From Alkalibacillus almallahensis (GTDB lineage: Bacteria; Bacillota; Bacilli; Bacillales; Alkalibacillaceae), in the NCBI RefSeq assembly GCF_011761495.1, contig NZ_JAASRU010000002.1, positions 62,001 to 126,000 on the forward strand: 64,000 nucleotides of DNA, read 5' to 3'. Both the position numbers and the translations under genes were made by a program. Shown here in pieces: positions 56,160-62,565 of this stretch. The number at the start of each line of letters is the position of its first letter. Within the stretch, counting starts at the first letter, position 1. Under the pieces are notes generated by a model. It was given only the letters and a program-made list of their open reading frames with translations, did not search any database and had not been told where the DNA came from.

Positions 56160-56208
56160 AGTGTCCCGAGCAGGAATCGAACCTGCGACCGACAGCTTAG
56201 AAGGCTGT
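56160..56208 (-). other. Right attachment-site repeat (3' half of tRNA-Arg, anticodon UCU)
   Basis: On the minus strand ACAGC-CTTCTAA-GCTGT is a complete anticodon arm with anticodon TCT, followed by variable loop, T-arm and acceptor strand TCGGGACA. The 5' half (D-arm and 5' acceptor strand) is absent; the sequence to the right is unrelated. The last 39 bases match 46294-46332. It marks the border of elements 1 and 2. Confidence 0.88.
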
Positions 56209-56313
56209 TTAACAGGGGTTATTGCTTAATACTAAAGGCAACCTAGGCCTTGTTTATATGCGGGTTTGCGAATTGATAAGATACACTATAATACTTAACC
56301 ATATTACAAAATG

Positions 56314-56397
56314 CTAAAATTCTGCCCCATTTCTGCCCCAAATTATTTCGACATTGGTTACAAAGTCTTCAAGTGCCGTGGTTTGATAATTGATCAT
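56314..56397 (-). CDS. 27-residue frame behind an SOS box, possible integrase remnant
   Basis: The frame starts MINYQTTALEDFV and ends WGRNGAEF. AAGGAAGAG lies seven bases before the ATG and a LexA-like box about 30 bases further upstream. The ending resembles the tails of phage integrases (GQNGA-type) that stop beside an attachment site, so it may be the remnant left by a deletion that removed most of an integrase gene. It could also be a genuine SOS peptide or chance. Rest of the 56209-56546 gap holds no other gene. Confidence 0.3.
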   Translation of the reverse strand: MINYQTTALEDFVTNVEIIWGRNGAEF

Positions 56398-56425
56398 TTT
56401 ATCACTCTTCCTTAACGACGTCATA

Positions 56426-56439
56426 CGAACAAATGTTCT
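56426..56439 (-). promoter_or_regulatory. LexA (SOS) box
   Basis: CGAACAAATGTTCT on the plus strand fits the Bacillus LexA consensus CGAACRNRYGTTCG apart from one internal position and the outermost base pair. It faces the 27-residue frame on the minus strand. Confidence 0.55.
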
Positions 56440-56546
56440 AATTAGCAACTTGTTTTTTTATAAAAAAGGGTTTAATATTCTTTTTGTGGAATATAGCACT
56501 TGAAAAGCAGGCTTTAATATTAAATAATATTGTTTAGGTGATAATT

Positions 56547-57119
56547 ATGTTATTAAATGAAGCAGAAGTAAGGAACTTATTGCTTGAGGATCTTAATAAT
56601 GAGTTGAAAGAAGATGAATATACTAGAATAATCAATGAGTTGGGTATTGATTATGGAGCATCAAGAGTTGATGTAGCAGTGGTGAACGGGATAATTCATG
56701 GCTATGAAATCAAGAGTGACTTAGATACTCTCGATCGCTTACCAAATCAAATTTCTTATTATAATAGAGTTTTTGAACGAATGACTATTGTTTCATCTAG
56801 AAAGTATTATGAGAAAGTAAATGAATTAGTCCCAAAATGGTGGGGAATAAAAATTATAAGTGCTGATGGTAGCCGTTTGATTTGTAAAAGAACAGGAAGA
56901 AGAAAAAACAAAAACCAAGATAAAAGTTTATTATTAAAATTACTTTGGAAAAAGGATTTAGAAAATTTTGTAGACATAATGGGGTTTGATAAAAAGATTA
57001 AAAAATTGCGAAAAAAACAGCTTCTTGAATTATTTCTTCAAGAAGCTGAAATTGATCTTGTTAGAAATTACGTTTACGAAGTTCTAAAAAATCGAGAGTT
57101 TTGGAGAGAAGAATCATAA
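56547..57119 (+). CDS. sce7726 family protein, predicted PD-(D/E)XK nuclease
   Basis: 190 residues. The N-terminal half resembles the sce7726 family of unknown function. I see a nuclease signature: Asp42 in RVDVAVV, Glu54-x-Lys56 in GYEIKSD, and Gln68-x3-Tyr72 in NQISYY, as in RecB-like PD-(D/E)XK enzymes. The C-terminus is lysine-rich (KKIKKLRKKQ). ATG 56547 is six bases after TTAGGTG. Its last six bases overlap the end of the convergent sce7725 gene. The two families are known as neighbours in mobile DNA; a defence role is a hypothesis. Confidence 0.8.
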   Translation: MLLNEAEVRNLLLEDLNNELKEDEYTRIINELGIDYGASRVDVAVVNGIIHGYEIKSDLDTLDRLPNQISYYNRVFERMTIVSSRKYYEKVNELVPKWWGIKIISADGSRLICKRTGRRKNKNQDKSLLLKLLWKKDLENFVDIMGFDKKIKKLRKKQLLELFLQEAEIDLVRNYVYEVLKNREFWREES

Positions 57120-58136
57120 TTCATCAACTGTGAATTCCAAATGGTGATTTATAGATAGCTCTATGGCTTTTTTGTGATCGGTAACTTCTTCGTTTCTATT
57201 TGAGAGGCTGTCTATAAATTCATCCCCAAAACTGTAATTTTTTCCGGAATATAGAGGAGAACTAACTATTATCTTACATAAGTCTTGAAAGTTTTCTGGC
57301 TCATTGTCGTCGAACCTTTTTGATAGACCAAGAAAATAACCCTCTTTAGTAGTATAAAGAATTTTTAGATAAGAGTTATTCATATTAAAACCCTCTTTTA
57401 CATCAGGCTCAGGAGTTAATCTGGTGGTATAATCTGAAAACAGAATACTAGGCTCCTCCGCTTGGATTTTCTTAAAGAACTGGATCTCATTTCTATTAGA
57501 TTTTTTCTCGAATTTCATTTGTCTCTTAGTATCTACCGTCTCGTCTACTGAGCTTGTTGCCAATATACAGGTGTAATTCGAAAAATATTTAACACACTTA
57601 ATTGCCTCATCTTGATTAAGTTCATCAAGGAAATCTAAGATGATTATAACTTCCTTATCTTTAAAATAATCATTAATAATTTCTTCAACACGGGTGTTCA
57701 TAAGATGATATATGGTGCTTTCAACTTTATGGTATTCAATCCTTATGGCAACTTTATTTTTATCAATAGAAGAAATTGTATTAATAATCCAGTCTGGAGC
57801 ATCGCTACTCAGACATGGAATAAAGTTTAGTGACGATTCTTCAAACTTAGAACATAAAAATTCAATTTGATTCTTTCCGTCTTTTTTCTCTTCAGTTTTC
57901 GATTTCATATTAGCAAAAATGTAGTCAAAACAATATATGAATTCGTTACTTCCAATTCTCTGTTTTAAATAATTACCAGCAGAATTAAAATTCTCATACC
58001 ATGCCTTTTTTGCTGATTTCTTTACCGATATTCTTTTTCCTTCAATAATCGGTATTATTTTCTTCTTGGTTTCCTCAGATGTCTCTTGAAATGCATTCAT
58101 TTCTGAATCCGAATGTCTAAGTATTGGATAATACAT
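57114..58136 (-). CDS. sce7725 family protein (T4 beta-protein relative)
   Basis: 340 residues starting MYYPILRHSDSEMNAF, typical of the sce7725/Beta family, with IIPIIEG and VIIILDFLDEL strands that suggest a TIM-barrel-like alternation of strands and helices. No signal peptide or membrane segment. The role is unknown. AAAGGGAGAGAGTAT precedes the ATG on the minus strand. It is tail-to-tail with sce7726, an arrangement that permits antisense effects between the two. Confidence 0.8.
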   Translation of the reverse strand: MYYPILRHSDSEMNAFQETSEETKKKIIPIIEGKRISVKKSAKKAWYENFNSAGNYLKQRIGSNEFIYCFDYIFANMKSKTEEKKDGKNQIEFLCSKFEESSLNFIPCLSSDAPDWIINTISSIDKNKVAIRIEYHKVESTIYHLMNTRVEEIINDYFKDKEVIIILDFLDELNQDEAIKCVKYFSNYTCILATSSVDETVDTKRQMKFEKKSNRNEIQFFKKIQAEEPSILFSDYTTRLTPEPDVKEGFNMNNSYLKILYTTKEGYFLGLSKRFDDNEPENFQDLCKIIVSSPLYSGKNYSFGDEFIDSLSNRNEEVTDHKKAIELSINHHLEFTVDEL

Positions 58137-58210
58137 ATACTCTCTCCCTTTAAAATATTTATGTTAATCGAAATCAACATCAAGTTCCTGAAAATTTTGC
58201 TACATGATTA

Positions 58211-58243
58211 AAAATAAAAGACACACTAATCCTAGTGTGCCTC
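58211..58243 (-). terminator. Terminator after the DUF4352-like gene
   Basis: On the minus strand GCACACTA / TAGTGTGT with a short loop, followed by a T-rich tract. The stem sequence is almost the same as that of the terminator at 45566-45600 (ACACACT / AGTGTGT). Confidence 0.82.
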
Positions 58244-58247
58244 AAAA

Positions 58248-58967
58248 CTATTCTTTCTTAAGTTCAATCTCGAAGTCCAATTCTTCGCCAATCGCCTCAA
58301 AATCTTGGTCCGTTGGTGCACTGAAAACTAAGCGAGCAGATTCAACATCTTCAGCATTTGAATTTTCTAATACATAGAAGAATGTTCCACTAGCCTTAGT
58401 GTTTGCCATCATTTCACCCTCAATATGATCACTCATGAACATGTCAGGATCTAACTGCTCACCAGTGCTCGTAGCCATTTTACCTTGTGAAGAATAGAAA
58501 GTAATATCTTCTTCAGATGTATTTTCAACAGAAAGGTCGACTTGGATGTAATCAATTTCATCCGTTTCCATCATTGTAGCTAATTCTTCATTCAATTCAC
58601 CTGAAGCAGCAACAACTTTCTCAATTGTAAGCTTAACAGGACCTGTTTCAAATGTTTGCGCTTCTTGATTGCGTGAATGGAGGGTGAATGTTCCACCTTC
58701 ATTTTCAACCGTTGCTCCTACTTCGGTTTCAGTTGTTCCTTCAGAAGCTTCTTCTGAATCGCTATTACCTTCTTCATCAGATGATTCATCATTACTAGAA
58801 TCGTCACTAGAACCATCTTCAGATTCTTCATCGCTTTGCGTTTCTTCTTCTTGTTGTTCTTCTGAACCTTCACCATTACTTTCGCTGTCAGCATCTGATT
58901 CTTCGCCACACGCTGATAAGAAAGCGACCATTGCTATGATCCCCAACATAATTAAGAACCTTTTCAT
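58248..58967 (-). CDS. DUF4352-like lipoprotein
   Basis: 239 residues with a lipoprotein signal (lipobox FLSAC at residues 16-20), an acidic low-complexity spacer (about 21-85, rich in S, D and E) and a C-terminal immunoglobulin-like beta domain (VDLSVENTSEEDITFYSS, TKASGTFFYVL, ARLVFSAP) as in the DUF4352 / telomeric-repeat-binding-factor-like group. Function is unknown; it is exposed outside the membrane. Possibly a lysogenic conversion gene of the prophage. AGGGGAGAATTAA precedes the ATG. Confidence 0.8.
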   Translation of the reverse strand: MKRFLIMLGIIAMVAFLSACGEESDADSESNGEGSEEQQEEETQSDEESEDGSSDDSSNDESSDEEGNSDSEEASEGTTETEVGATVENEGGTFTLHSRNQEAQTFETGPVKLTIEKVVAASGELNEELATMMETDEIDYIQVDLSVENTSEEDITFYSSQGKMATSTGEQLDPDMFMSDHIEGEMMANTKASGTFFYVLENSNAEDVESARLVFSAPTDQDFEAIGEELDFEIELKKE

Positions 58968-59052
58968 TTAATTCTCCCCTTATAATAGATTAGTCTATGT
59001 AAATTGGTACAATCACCAATTAACAACAAAATTTGCCACAGATTTAATAATT

Positions 59053-59081
59053 AAAACGCACAGTATCTAAGTGCGCTTTTA
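59053..59081. terminator. Hairpin terminator between lipoprotein and small coiled-coil genes
   Basis: AAAACGCAC / GTGCGCTTTT stem with an 8-base loop; no gene on the plus strand ends here, so its user is unclear. Confidence 0.5.
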
Positions 59082-59162
59082 CACAACATATTTATTGGAA
59101 CGCATGTTCCTCTTAAGTTATAATAAAATTATATATTATCTTTATAATAATGAGGTGTTCCT

Positions 59163-59351
59163 ATGAACTGTGATAAAGCAATAGAAGAGCTTGCTGAAAA
59201 AAGAACTAAAGAACTCCTTGGATTAAAAGACCAAGAAGTAAATTTAGCGAAATTATTTGAAACGACAAAGCAGTGTGAAATTATTGAAATAAAAAGAGAG
59301 CAAAAACGGTATAACAAAGAATATAGTGTTTTACGATCTCTATTCTTCTGA
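59163..59351 (+). CDS. Small helical hypothetical protein
   Basis: 62 residues, highly charged and almost wholly helical (KAIEELAEKRTKELLGLKDQ), probably a short coiled coil. GAGGTGTTCCT precedes the ATG. The last 12 bases overlap the end of the convergent gene. No family recognised. An antisense frame covers the same stretch but lacks a ribosome site. Confidence 0.6.
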   Translation: MNCDKAIEELAEKRTKELLGLKDQEVNLAKLFETTKQCEIIEIKREQKRYNKEYSVLRSLFF

Positions 59352-59741
59352 CGTTTTGATTAAATTAACTTCGTCTCCAATTTTTATTTTTTCATCAGAT
59401 TTTCTTAATCCGCCAGTTACTTCATTTAAATCGATGTTTAGCTTTTGTTGTTCTATAAATTGATCTTTTAAATAAAGAGGTGCATTGAGTATGTTGTTTT
59501 GTTTAATAACAGATTTGCTACTACAGACTGACATTTTCTCATAAACTTCAGTTACAGTAACAGTATCTTTTATTAAGTCTAATTTTCCTATTACTTCTTT
59601 TGTATCTGGATCTATAACTTTGTTACCTTTTTTATCTAATATCTGAAATTTATCATCGATATTAACACCATCATTCGAACCAGCGTTGATAATTAATGTA
59701 TATTCATCAATAATTTTAACTATCTTGAATGTGTTTGACAA
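59340..59741 (-). CDS. Hypothetical protein, partner of the membrane protein upstream
   Basis: 133 residues from TTG 59741, which lies six bases after GAGGTGG; the frame extends ten codons further but then reads through that site. The sequence is rich in beta strands (IVKIIDEYTLIINAGSNDGV, DKFQIL) and lysine; the AGxxDGV turn is like that in small OB- or FlgT-type domains. No signal peptide. It overlaps the end of the upstream gene by 26 bases, so the two are translated together. Confidence 0.6.
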   Translation of the reverse strand: MSNTFKIVKIIDEYTLIINAGSNDGVNIDDKFQILDKKGNKVIDPDTKEVIGKLDLIKDTVTVTEVYEKMSVCSSKSVIKQNNILNAPLYLKDQFIEQQKLNIDLNEVTGGLRKSDEKIKIGDEVNLIKTSEE

Positions 59742-60177
59742 TTTCCTCCACCTCGCTATCATTCTCTGCACTCATAGTTTTTCTCACTATTTCTTTATCG
59801 TTTTTCCCTTTTTCAACCTGCATATTCAGAAGGAGATTCTGAATATGTGTGATTAGTCTAAATCTATCATTTTTATAAAACTCTAATTCTTTACTATTTT
59901 CCTCATACATGGTACGTAATGTGTTTCTATTATCTGCAACCACTTCATACGCATCTAATAACTTTCGGTATTTCATAATAGTATAAGCAAGTATTACTGC
60001 TATTACCAATAAGCTCAATGATAAGATCGCAACTACCAATTCTATCCCATTAAAAATAGAGAAAACTTGATATATGGTAAAAAAACTAGCAACAAGACCA
60101 AAGGTGTAACTTATAACTGTACCGATATTTAAATCAAATTCTTCTTTAGGCGACTCATTCCTCAAAATTAACACCAA
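59716..60177 (-). CDS. Hypothetical two-helix membrane protein with coiled coil
   Basis: About 153 residues: two transmembrane segments (about 20-42 and 46-68), then a cytoplasmic helical region (KLLDAYEVVADNRNTLRTMY, KELEFYKNDRF) likely to be a coiled coil. The start is uncertain (TTG 60177 or GTG 60174; no good ribosome site seen). It forms a coupled pair with the next gene and lies beside the repressor on the same strand, so it is likely expressed from the prophage. Confidence 0.6.
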   Translation of the reverse strand: MVLILRNESPKEEFDLNIGTVISYTFGLVASFFTIYQVFSIFNGIELVVAILSLSLLVIAVILAYTIMKYRKLLDAYEVVADNRNTLRTMYEENSKELEFYKNDRFRLITHIQNLLLNMQVEKGKNDKEIVRKTMSAENDSEVEEIVKHIQDS

Positions 60178-60204
60178 CCAATAACATTAGCTGTACGACT
60201 TCAA

Positions 60205-60615
60205 CTATTCATCATTATTCTTCTTCTGAGATTGCTCATATATAAATTGAAAGTAACTCTCAAGCTGTTTAAGTTCCTCAGGACCCATCTGCTTCCACTT
60301 CTCAATATCAAAAAATCCCGAATCCTCAATGCCGTACTTTTCAAGTAATCGGTTATGTTCTGCTATGGGATCGAAGTCGTCCTCGTTTTCATCGTGAGGG
60401 TTGTTAGTTCGTCCTAATAAGTAATCGACCTTCACATTGAAGTAATCAGCTAGTTTTCGTATAAGTTCTATATCAGGCTCGACATGATTATTTTCGTAAT
60501 GAGAATACCTAGCTCTAGATATACCAACACCACTCGCTACATCTTCTTGATTCCGACCTTGTTTTTTCCTTAATAACTTCAAACGATCTCCGAAAATTTC
60601 TTCTTGAGATTCCAT
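60205..60615 (-). CDS. Phage repressor, XRE family
   Basis: 136 residues. N-terminal helix-turn-helix ([38 protein letters not shown]) and a C-terminal acidic helical region. No peptidase motif, so it is not cleaved in the manner of LexA/CI. ATG 60615 follows AGAGGTGTTGTTA; frames further upstream are less likely. It is divergent from the Cro-like gene across the operator region and presumably keeps the prophage silent. Confidence 0.88.
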   Translation of the reverse strand: MESQEEIFGDRLKLLRKKQGRNQEDVASGVGISRARYSHYENNHVEPDIELIRKLADYFNVKVDYLLGRTNNPHDENEDDFDPIAEHNRLLEKYGIEDSGFFDIEKWKQMGPEELKQLESYFQFIYEQSQKKNNDE

Positions 60616-60653
60616 TAACAACACCTCTATAACCTCCATTATAAATTATATCC

Positions 60654-60749
60654 GATAAAATTGTTATCATTGTTAAGTTTTTTATCATAAAACTGTTGAC
60701 GATAAAAAGTTTATCGTGTAGTATTAAAAATGTGATAAAAAACTTATCA
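60654..60749 (+). promoter_or_regulatory. Lysogeny switch: promoter and three operators
   Basis: Three related dyads: GATAAAATTGTTATC (60654-60668), CGATAAAAAGTTTATCG (60700-60716) and TGATAAAAAACTTATCA (60733-60749). The rightward promoter TTGACG (60696-60701), 17 bases, TAGTAT (60719-60724) is overlapped by the middle one. A half-site TTTTTTATCA lies at about 60678-60687. The arrangement suits cooperative repression by the two flanking XRE proteins. Confidence 0.8.
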
Positions 60750-60766
60750 AAAAGGCGGTGAAATAA

Positions 60767-61009
60767 ATGGTACGTAAACTTCTTTTAGAATTACGAAACG
60801 AAAAAGATTTAACCCAACAACAACTAGCTGAGAATTTGGATTTATCAACTGTTTATGTTCGAAAGCTTGAAAAAGGGGTTGTTAACCCTGGACGAGAAAC
60901 AATGCTTAAATATGAGAGTTATTTCAATCGAGACATGAGAGAGTTGTTTCCAGATCTTTTTTTTAACCACAATGATAAAAAATTTATCAAAGAACAAGAA
61001 GTATCCTGA
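60767..61009 (+). CDS. Cro-like XRE family regulator
   Basis: 80 residues consisting of one helix-turn-helix (LTQQQLAENLDLSTVYVRKLEKG) and a short tail. AAAGGCGGTGAAATAA precedes the ATG. First gene of the rightward early operon. Its last codons contain a fourth operator-like dyad. Confidence 0.85.
   Translation: MVRKLLLELRNEKDLTQQQLAENLDLSTVYVRKLEKGVVNPGRETMLKYESYFNRDMRELFPDLFFNHNDKKFIKEQEVS
60973..60989 (+). promoter_or_regulatory. Fourth operator copy inside the cro-like gene
   Basis: TGATAAAAAATTTATCA is a near-perfect palindrome with the same sequence class as the three upstream operators but lies about 240 bases downstream within coding DNA. It may aid looping or control the excisionase gene. 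Confidence 0.6.
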
Positions 61010-61035
61010 CTTAATCTTTTGAAGGAGGTGATCAA

Positions 61036-61227
61036 ATGCAAGACCGCATGACTGCTCAACAAACAGCTGAATATTTAGGTTTGAATCGAGAGACTGTCTA
61101 TCGTATGGCTCGTCGAAAGGAAATTCCACACTTCAAACTTGGCAATCGCATTCTATTTTCAAAATCATCAATCGAAGAATGGATCCGAGAACAAGAAGAA
61201 GCCAACATGTCTGCAAGTTCTTACTAA
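61036..61227 (+). CDS. Excisionase/AlpA-type DNA-binding protein
   Basis: 63 residues with a MerR-like winged helix: MTAQQTAEYLGLNRETVYRMARRKEIPHFKLGNR is the standard excisionase-family HTH_17 pattern. AAGGAGGTGATCAA precedes the ATG. In phages it is either the excisionase or an early regulator; no adjacent integrase is visible, so the regulator reading is equally possible. Confidence 0.82.
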   Translation: MQDRMTAQQTAEYLGLNRETVYRMARRKEIPHFKLGNRILFSKSSIEEWIREQEEANMSASSY

Positions 61228-61281
61228 ATTCATCTTATCAATCAAATCAATCAAAAAAGGTATAAAGGGAGAGGAAAAATT

Positions 61282-61806
61282 GTGACAAACGGTAGAGGAC
61301 GTACCTCAAAACGACTCAGGGAAGCAAGGAAAGCGAAAGGTCAGACTCAATTACAGCTATCACTAGATACTTATCAATCGAGAGAGTCAGTCACTAAGCA
61401 GGAAAATGAAGAATTTAGGGTTCAACCACATTTAGCAAAACACTTCACTGAAGAATTCAATGATCCAAGGGTTGCCATGGAAGCAGCATATGAGTACACA
61501 GGTTGGGGATCACCTTGGTTAGATGGCGCAGCGTTTGATGAACACAGAGCATCAGTTCTGTTACAAACCAAACGAGAAGTTCAAGAAGCACTAGACAAAA
61601 TAGATGATGTGAATGTTGCTAAGAATCCGAACACAATTGCTGAATACGAAAGAAGTGAAATAAGAGATTTACTAGTCGAGTCAGCTGAGGCTATGACATT
61701 TATCAAGCAAGAAATAGCAATCATGTGTAAGGACTATCGATTTGACTGGATGGAGCTTTGGAACGAGGTCAACAACCGTCTTAAGTCACGCCAGTATATT
61801 AAATAA
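61282..61806 (+). CDS. Phage early protein with degenerate HTH
   Basis: 174 residues. The start (SKRLREARKAKGQTQLQLSLDTYQS) resembles an XRE helix-turn-helix; the rest is helical with a WGSPWLDG motif seen in Bacillus phage early proteins. GTG 61282 follows GGGAGAGGAAAAAT. Precise role unknown. Confidence 0.7.
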   Translation: MTNGRGRTSKRLREARKAKGQTQLQLSLDTYQSRESVTKQENEEFRVQPHLAKHFTEEFNDPRVAMEAAYEYTGWGSPWLDGAAFDEHRASVLLQTKREVQEALDKIDDVNVAKNPNTIAEYERSEIRDLLVESAEAMTFIKQEIAIMCKDYRFDWMELWNEVNNRLKSRQYIK

Positions 61807-61819
61807 AGGAGGCATTCAA

Positions 61820-62014
61820 ATGAGTTTAGGTGAGTTGTCGAAATGGGAGAAGCGATTAGAAGAGGCGTTGAAAAGTCCATTTAAGATTTATCGATTAGAT
61901 AACATTTTGAGAGATATGAGAGACGCTTACGATTTGCAGAATCCAAAGAATCATCGTGAATTGAAATTCTATCGCAAGGCTGAACAACACTTACTAGATG
62001 CGGAGGTAGCTTAA
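61820..62014 (+). CDS. Small phage protein (64 residues)
   Basis: MSLGELSKWEKRLEEALKSP, a helical charged protein. AAAGGAGGCATTCAA precedes ATG 61820; the frame is open to 61742 but that part overlaps the upstream gene. Its stop overlaps the next start by one base. No family recognised. Confidence 0.7.
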   Translation: MSLGELSKWEKRLEEALKSPFKIYRLDNILRDMRDAYDLQNPKNHRELKFYRKAEQHLLDAEVA

Positions 62015-62274
62015 TGGAGCGTGAACAACAATTAGAAGCAGAGATCAAAAAAGAAGAAAGCTGCATTGACTATTTATTTAGCCGATTAGATATCGAACTT
62101 GACCATCGGAATTACGATAACGCATTAGCGCTTAATGAGGACCTAATCAAATCTATGAGACGTGCTCGTAAGTTAAAACATGAATATAACTACATGAAGC
62201 ATTTGCAAATTGTAGCACAACAAATGCAAGCCGATGGGATTAACGCACAAATGATTTTTTGGCCAAAAAAATAG
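62014..62274 (+). CDS. Small phage protein (86 residues)
   Basis: Charged helical protein starting MEREQQLEAEIKKEESCIDY, likely coiled coil. Its ATG overlaps the upstream TAA (TAATG), so translation is coupled. Followed by GACCGC / GCGGTC, a short hairpin without T-run at 62274-62293. No family recognised. Confidence 0.7.
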   Translation: MEREQQLEAEIKKEESCIDYLFSRLDIELDHRNYDNALALNEDLIKSMRRARKLKHEYNYMKHLQIVAQQMQADGINAQMIFWPKK

Positions 62275-62370
62275 ACCGCTTGGCAGAGCGGTCATTAGAA
62301 AGTCTGAATAAAAAACTTCTATCACGTTTATTATAAGCTTTTTGCGTGATGGGAGCAAGGAGGAATTGAC

Positions 62371-62565
62371 GTGGAAAATCGTATGGTACTTGAAATGGAA
62401 CGTCACTTATCAAGACAGCCTGTTGCCGAATGTTCGAATTGTCACACGGAATTTTACCAAGGGGATGCAGAAATAGTCATTTATGACAGTGAACACTTCT
62501 GTGATCGCCAGTGCTTATCTGAGCACTTACTAGAAAACGCTGATTTCTGGGAGGTTGATTTGTAA
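62371..62565 (+). CDS. Small zinc-binding phage protein
   Basis: 64 residues with CSNCHTEFYQGD and FCDRQCLSEHL, a two-pair cysteine arrangement expected to bind zinc. GTG 62371 follows AGGAGGAATTGAC. It overlaps the YqaJ gene by one base, so it belongs to the recombination cluster, perhaps as an adaptor. Confidence 0.75.
   Translation: MENRMVLEMERHLSRQPVAECSNCHTEFYQGDAEIVIYDSEHFCDRQCLSEHLLENADFWEVDL

Larger units (their letters stand above)
46294..56198. mobile_element. Integrated element 1 (about 9.9 kb)
   Basis: Bounded by direct repeats of tRNA-Arg sequence and carrying a tyrosine integrase beside the right repeat. Other genes are a serine resolvase, a P-loop helicase-like protein, a winged-helix protein and several small cargo genes. 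No phage structural and no conjugation genes are visible. A resolvase plus replication-like proteins suggests an integrated plasmid or a replicating satellite; this is inference. Codon choice and GC content differ between its backbone (more GC) and its cargo at 50.2-54.1 kb (AT-rich). Confidence 0.75.

Noticed and set aside
56162-56208. Functional tRNA-Arg gene
   Set aside because: Only anticodon arm, variable loop, T-arm and 3' acceptor strand are present; D-arm and 5' acceptor strand are missing.
58669-58971. 100-codon serine-rich frame opposite the lipoprotein gene
   Set aside because: It is the antisense of the acidic spacer and signal peptide; the minus-strand frame has a lipobox, domain and ribosome site.
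59129-59317. 62-codon minus-strand frame opposite the small coiled-coil gene
   Set aside because: It lacks a ribosome site, whereas the plus-strand frame has GAGGTG at proper spacing.
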